64,000 bases of DNA from Anthonomus grandis grandis (Eukaryota; Arthropoda; Insecta; Coleoptera; Curculionidae): contig NC_065552.1 in NCBI RefSeq assembly GCF_022605725.1, forward strand, positions 32,685,879 to 32,749,878. The letters run 5' to 3'. The position numbers were made by a program, and so were the translations under genes. Shown piece after piece: positions 61,091 to 64,000 of the stretch (position 1 is its first letter; each line of letters begins with the position of its first letter). The notes beneath the pieces are model-generated. The model was not told where the DNA came from. It made no database searches and saw nothing but the letters and a program-made list of their open reading frames with translations.

Positions 61091-61503
61091 TCCAATGGCG
61101 AGACAAATTTCTTCATAGCCACATTGACACACTTTCACGTGACATCAGTTTAACCGACATAGATAAAAGATTTCGAAAAATGTTAACTCTAAATCATATC
61201 CAGTACTAAGAAAACGTAGTTTTGAGTAAATACTCAAATTTTTTAAAATTGTCGACAACTAGGTGATAACGCAGTCATGACGAAACGCATTTACGCCGTT
61301 AAAAAAGTTTTACCGAATTGCGATGAATGGACGAGGGCGCATAAACTGCGCCCAATACTATTAGACCCTCGAGAACATTCACAATAAACAAGGTCCTTAA
61401 AAAATTGCGAAATTTGCAGAGCGATTTTTCCCACTGCAAATTGTGTTGTTGTTACACGCTTCCCACCTCGCATGGACTAATATGGCGGATGAGAATACCT
61501 GTA
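61091..61503. other. Intergenic, nothing clear
   Basis: No gene recognised. TA target of the next element at 61502-61503. Confidence 0.4.
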
Positions 61504-62290
61504 CAGGGTGTCCCAAATTCGAGCCTCACCTTTGGGATCTCGTAAACTAGAAGAGATACGGGGTCGGTTAAATTGAGGCAAAGTTGCGCAATTTGGTGCT
61601 TATTAAAACAAGCTTTTGAAATATCAAAAATTCCGAATACTTCCGAAGATATTTGGAAAAAACCGAATATTGGCGATTTCATTTTTATTTTTTTACGACT
61701 CTATTTGAATAGATATAACAAAATAAATTACTCATTCTCATTGCTACTTTCTCTATATTACAAAATGTTGTCGTCAGATTTTCAAACCGACGTTTCGTTG
61801 CCTCCATAGTTGACGTAATACATCCAAAGGTTCTTCCATTAAGAAATCCATTATATTGGTCCTTATTAATTCTGCATATCTTTAGTATATCTTCTTAATA
61901 TTCTGGTTTTCTATTGACCAATAGTGTTCGTTATGAAATTACGAGACAGTTTTACTACTAACCAAAACTATTTATTTTAACTCTTGACACGTGTTTCGCT
62001 AACAATGTTAGCATCTTCAGGAGAAGATTAAAACTAAATCCTATACTAGCACTGTACAGAAAACATTTTTATTCCAATTAAAAATATTATATTTTTTGTC
62101 TTTAACATATGAGTCCTTATAGAAATATCCATTAATATAAAATTTTTGAATAAGTGCGATACATCATTGGTTTAGGAACGTAAGGGTGTTTTAATGACCA
62201 AATTGCTCAACTTTGCCTCAATTTAGCCCACCTCGTATCTCTTCTAGTTAACGAGATCCCAATGGTGAGGCTCGAATTTGGGACACCCTT
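61504..62290. mobile_element. Long-TIR foldback/MITE with TA target
   Basis: The first and last about 97 bp are near-identical inverted repeats, opening CAGGGTGTCCCAAATTCGAG and, in complement, AAGGGTGTCCCAAATTCGAG. TA at 61502-61503 and 62291-62292. 787 bp in total. The interior is not transposase-like and includes a hammerhead-like motif. TA target and CAGGGTG ends suggest a mariner-superfamily derivative. Confidence 0.85.
61981..62035 (-). ncRNA. Hammerhead-ribozyme-like motif 2 (consensus core)
   Basis: Minus strand: CUGAAGA (62020-62014, fits CUGANGA), stem II GCUAAC/GUUAGC (62012-62007 with 62003-61998, 3-nt loop), GAAA (61997-61994), a short palindromic stem III CACGUG, and GUC (61988-61986). 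Stem I can form: CUC with GAG next to the core, and UUUUAA with UUAAAA beyond an internal bulge. Short palindromic stem III is typical of retroelement hammerheads that cut as dimers (known of the family). A GAAACGUC string also occurs near 61795-61785 on this strand, possibly the rest of a second copy. Confidence 0.5.
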
Positions 62291-62292
62291 TA

Positions 62293-63413
62293 CATCTAGA
62301 GCCCTACCGTCCTATATTGCACCTATTTTGCGCTGAATTTCTAAGGAAAAAAAATTACTTTTAGGTCCTTTTGAAGGGTTTATAGCATAAAAATTAATAT
62401 AAAGTGTCTTGTGACCAGGTACATACTTAATTTCAGAGTGTTAAGGGTTAATTCAGAAATTTGTTACTGGCGCCCTTATTGTATTTCAGCTCTGCAATTC
62501 TTTAAATGCTTGTCACATTTGTTTTTATAATTAAGAACTTGCACGACTATTCTCTGGCAAGCAGCTAGCCGAGCACTCTTTTTAATCACCTCAATTTTTT
62601 TGTTGGTAATAAGTATCATAGATAATAAATATGATAGATAATAAGCATCAAATAATATATTATCGTCAAAAAGTTTTATGAAATATTTAAGTTATTTAAC
62701 AAAAAAAAAACAGAAAGTATTTTTAAATCAAACAAACATTTCTTTGTATCAAACCATATAATTTCAATACCGAAATGTAAGTATATAGGCATCTCATTTC
62801 ATGTATATATCTAAAAAAGGAGGTTTTAAATACAATCCAAGCAATAAAAAGGGCCCTGCTAGCTGGGAGAAATAACCCACACCCTGTTACCCTGCAATTT
62901 AATTTATGTTTGAGCGAGATTAAAACGAACGAAAAAGTAAGGAGGGTGGCACCCTCCCGTATTTCAGGACCAAACGGCGTGTGACTCATCCCAGGCAGCA
63001 AAAGCGGCTCCTGTCAGTCCCCGAGAATTCTCGGCTAATGGACGCAGGCATTGTATTTTGTAACAAAAAGGGAAGTGACAGGAAATTGTTAAATCGGATG
63101 TGCTATTACGTTCGGTGCATTGAATGCGCACCTGATTTAGACAGGCTAATTAGATAAGCTTGTATCGATGTAAAGAACTTTTTTATTGGCAATAATATAT
63201 CATATCAAGTTATTTTATATAAACTACGTCAAGAAAGTATCGCATCATTATAATTTTTTAACTCTATAGAAAAAAAAACATATATATCAATTCAACACAG
63301 TCAACAAACAATAACAATAAAAAGCAAATAAAAAAGTACAAAATAAAAAAATTTTCGTCTATAGATGTTCAAAAAGATTTTCACTTCAATTTCTAAGCAT
63401 AAATGGCATTTCT
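62293..63413. other. Intergenic, nothing clear
   Basis: No gene seen. An open minus frame at 62723-63001 has no recognisable similarity. Confidence 0.4.
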
Positions 63414-63843
63414 TTATATCGTGGATTCCAACACATTATTGAGCATCATTGGTGTTATACTTTTAAAAGCCTCGAACATTAATCTTCGAAGTTCTTCTTC
63501 GATTTCAAAATTGTTTTTGTAAACGTAATTTTCAACATACTTCCAAAAAAAGCAATCTAAGGGAGTAATGTCGGGGGAACGTGCTAGATGGTGTTGTACT
63601 GATATGGCTTCTTGAAGATATTCCCTAACTATTCTAGCATTAGGAAAGTTGAAACCAATGCTTTCGAATTTTTGCAAGAGCTGCATCTAAAGCTTCCCTT
63701 AATTCGTTTTGCAGTAATTTACGGTTACGCTCAGAATTCAAATTATGGTGGTAAATGACAGTGCCAACATTTCTTCTTCTCACAATACCAGCACACATAT
63801 TGAATCCAAAAAGTATAGGGGAGAAGGGGGCACTTTTGAACAT
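63414..63843 (-). pseudogene. Mariner/Tc-superfamily transposase relic, C-terminal half
   Basis: Minus strand, two frames: CAGIVRRRNVGTVIYHHNLN, NRKLLQNELREAL, then LARSPDITPLDCFFWKYVEN and FKSITPMMLNNVL. This is the end of the same lineage as at 21.8-25.1 kb (ARSPDLTPLDFFLWG, ITPEMLHNV). A frameshift joins the two near 63680; the N-terminal half is absent. Confidence 0.6.
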
Positions 63844-64000
63844 ATTTACTAAAATTCAAGTCCTGAAAAAATCTAAATTCCAATATAAAAGTGAGGCACA
63901 GCTTTTCCAGATGTAGAATATGTTTACTTTAAGCTCGGACTGAAAAAACTATTGAAATTTTAGTGTGTTTTGTTTGACACGCAAATAAACAATAAATGTC
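63844..64000. other. Window edge, nothing seen
   Basis: No feature. Confidence 0.4.

Noticed and set aside
61270..61460. GC-richer stretch considered as a tRNA or structured RNA
   Set aside because: Could not form a cloverleaf or recognisable conserved boxes.
62723..63001. 92-codon minus-strand frame
   Set aside because: No recognisable motif, and no support from adjacent sequence.

Overview
The window is animal, almost certainly insect, DNA: AT-rich, introns with GT-AG borders, and dense with the decayed transposons typical of large insect genomes (a beetle is my best guess, from the mix of mariner, pogo, piggyBac and CR1/I-type relics; this is inference). Three host genes are supported. 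At the left edge, on the minus strand, lie the first coding exons of a fatty acid synthase. From 20395 to 58741 on the plus strand runs a complete 15-exon gene for the U5 snRNP GTPase EFTUD2 (Snu114 family, 969 codons by my exon sum). Inside its last intron, on the same strand, sits a complete two-exon secreted C-type lectin gene.

Layout: 1-740 fatty acid synthase N-terminus. 750-20390 is intergenic or 5' UTR intron and holds only relics: I/R1-type non-LTR fragments (3.5, 5.7-6.4, 8.1-8.7 and 12.2-12.7 kb), a 5'-truncated non-LTR element (9.3-11.3 kb), and two related CR1-like copies (16.9-17.7 and 18.1-20.1 kb). From 20.4 kb the EFTUD2 exons occur in tight clusters separated by tiny introns (52-62 nt), and the clusters are separated by introns of 3.5-8.3 kb, nearly all loaded with transposons: a pogo-like element nested in a mariner-like element (21.8-25.1 kb), a small ribozyme-like retroelement piece with a 12-bp target duplication (25.2-25.4 kb), a second pogo-like element with a PHD finger (26.5-29.7 kb), a decayed DUF7869-like gene (32.0-33.9 kb), a mariner with an intact transposase ORF sitting in an RT fragment (35.0-36.3 kb), a foldback element (40.0-40.3 kb), a piggyBac (43.6-46.0 kb), two opposed RT fragments (47.1-48.8 kb), and a three-deep nest (foldback > mariner-like > Tc1) at 50.5-53.7 kb.

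Beyond EFTUD2, 58.85-61.1 kb is a minus-strand I/R1-like relic interrupted by a Harbinger-like MITE, 61.5-62.3 kb is a long-TIR foldback carrying a second hammerhead-like motif, and 63.4-63.8 kb is another relic of the same mariner-like lineage. I saw no convincing tRNA, rRNA, CRISPR or operon structure. The most unusual items are two hammerhead-ribozyme-like motifs, the nests whose insertion sites can be read to the base, and the pogo elements with repeated subterminal motifs.
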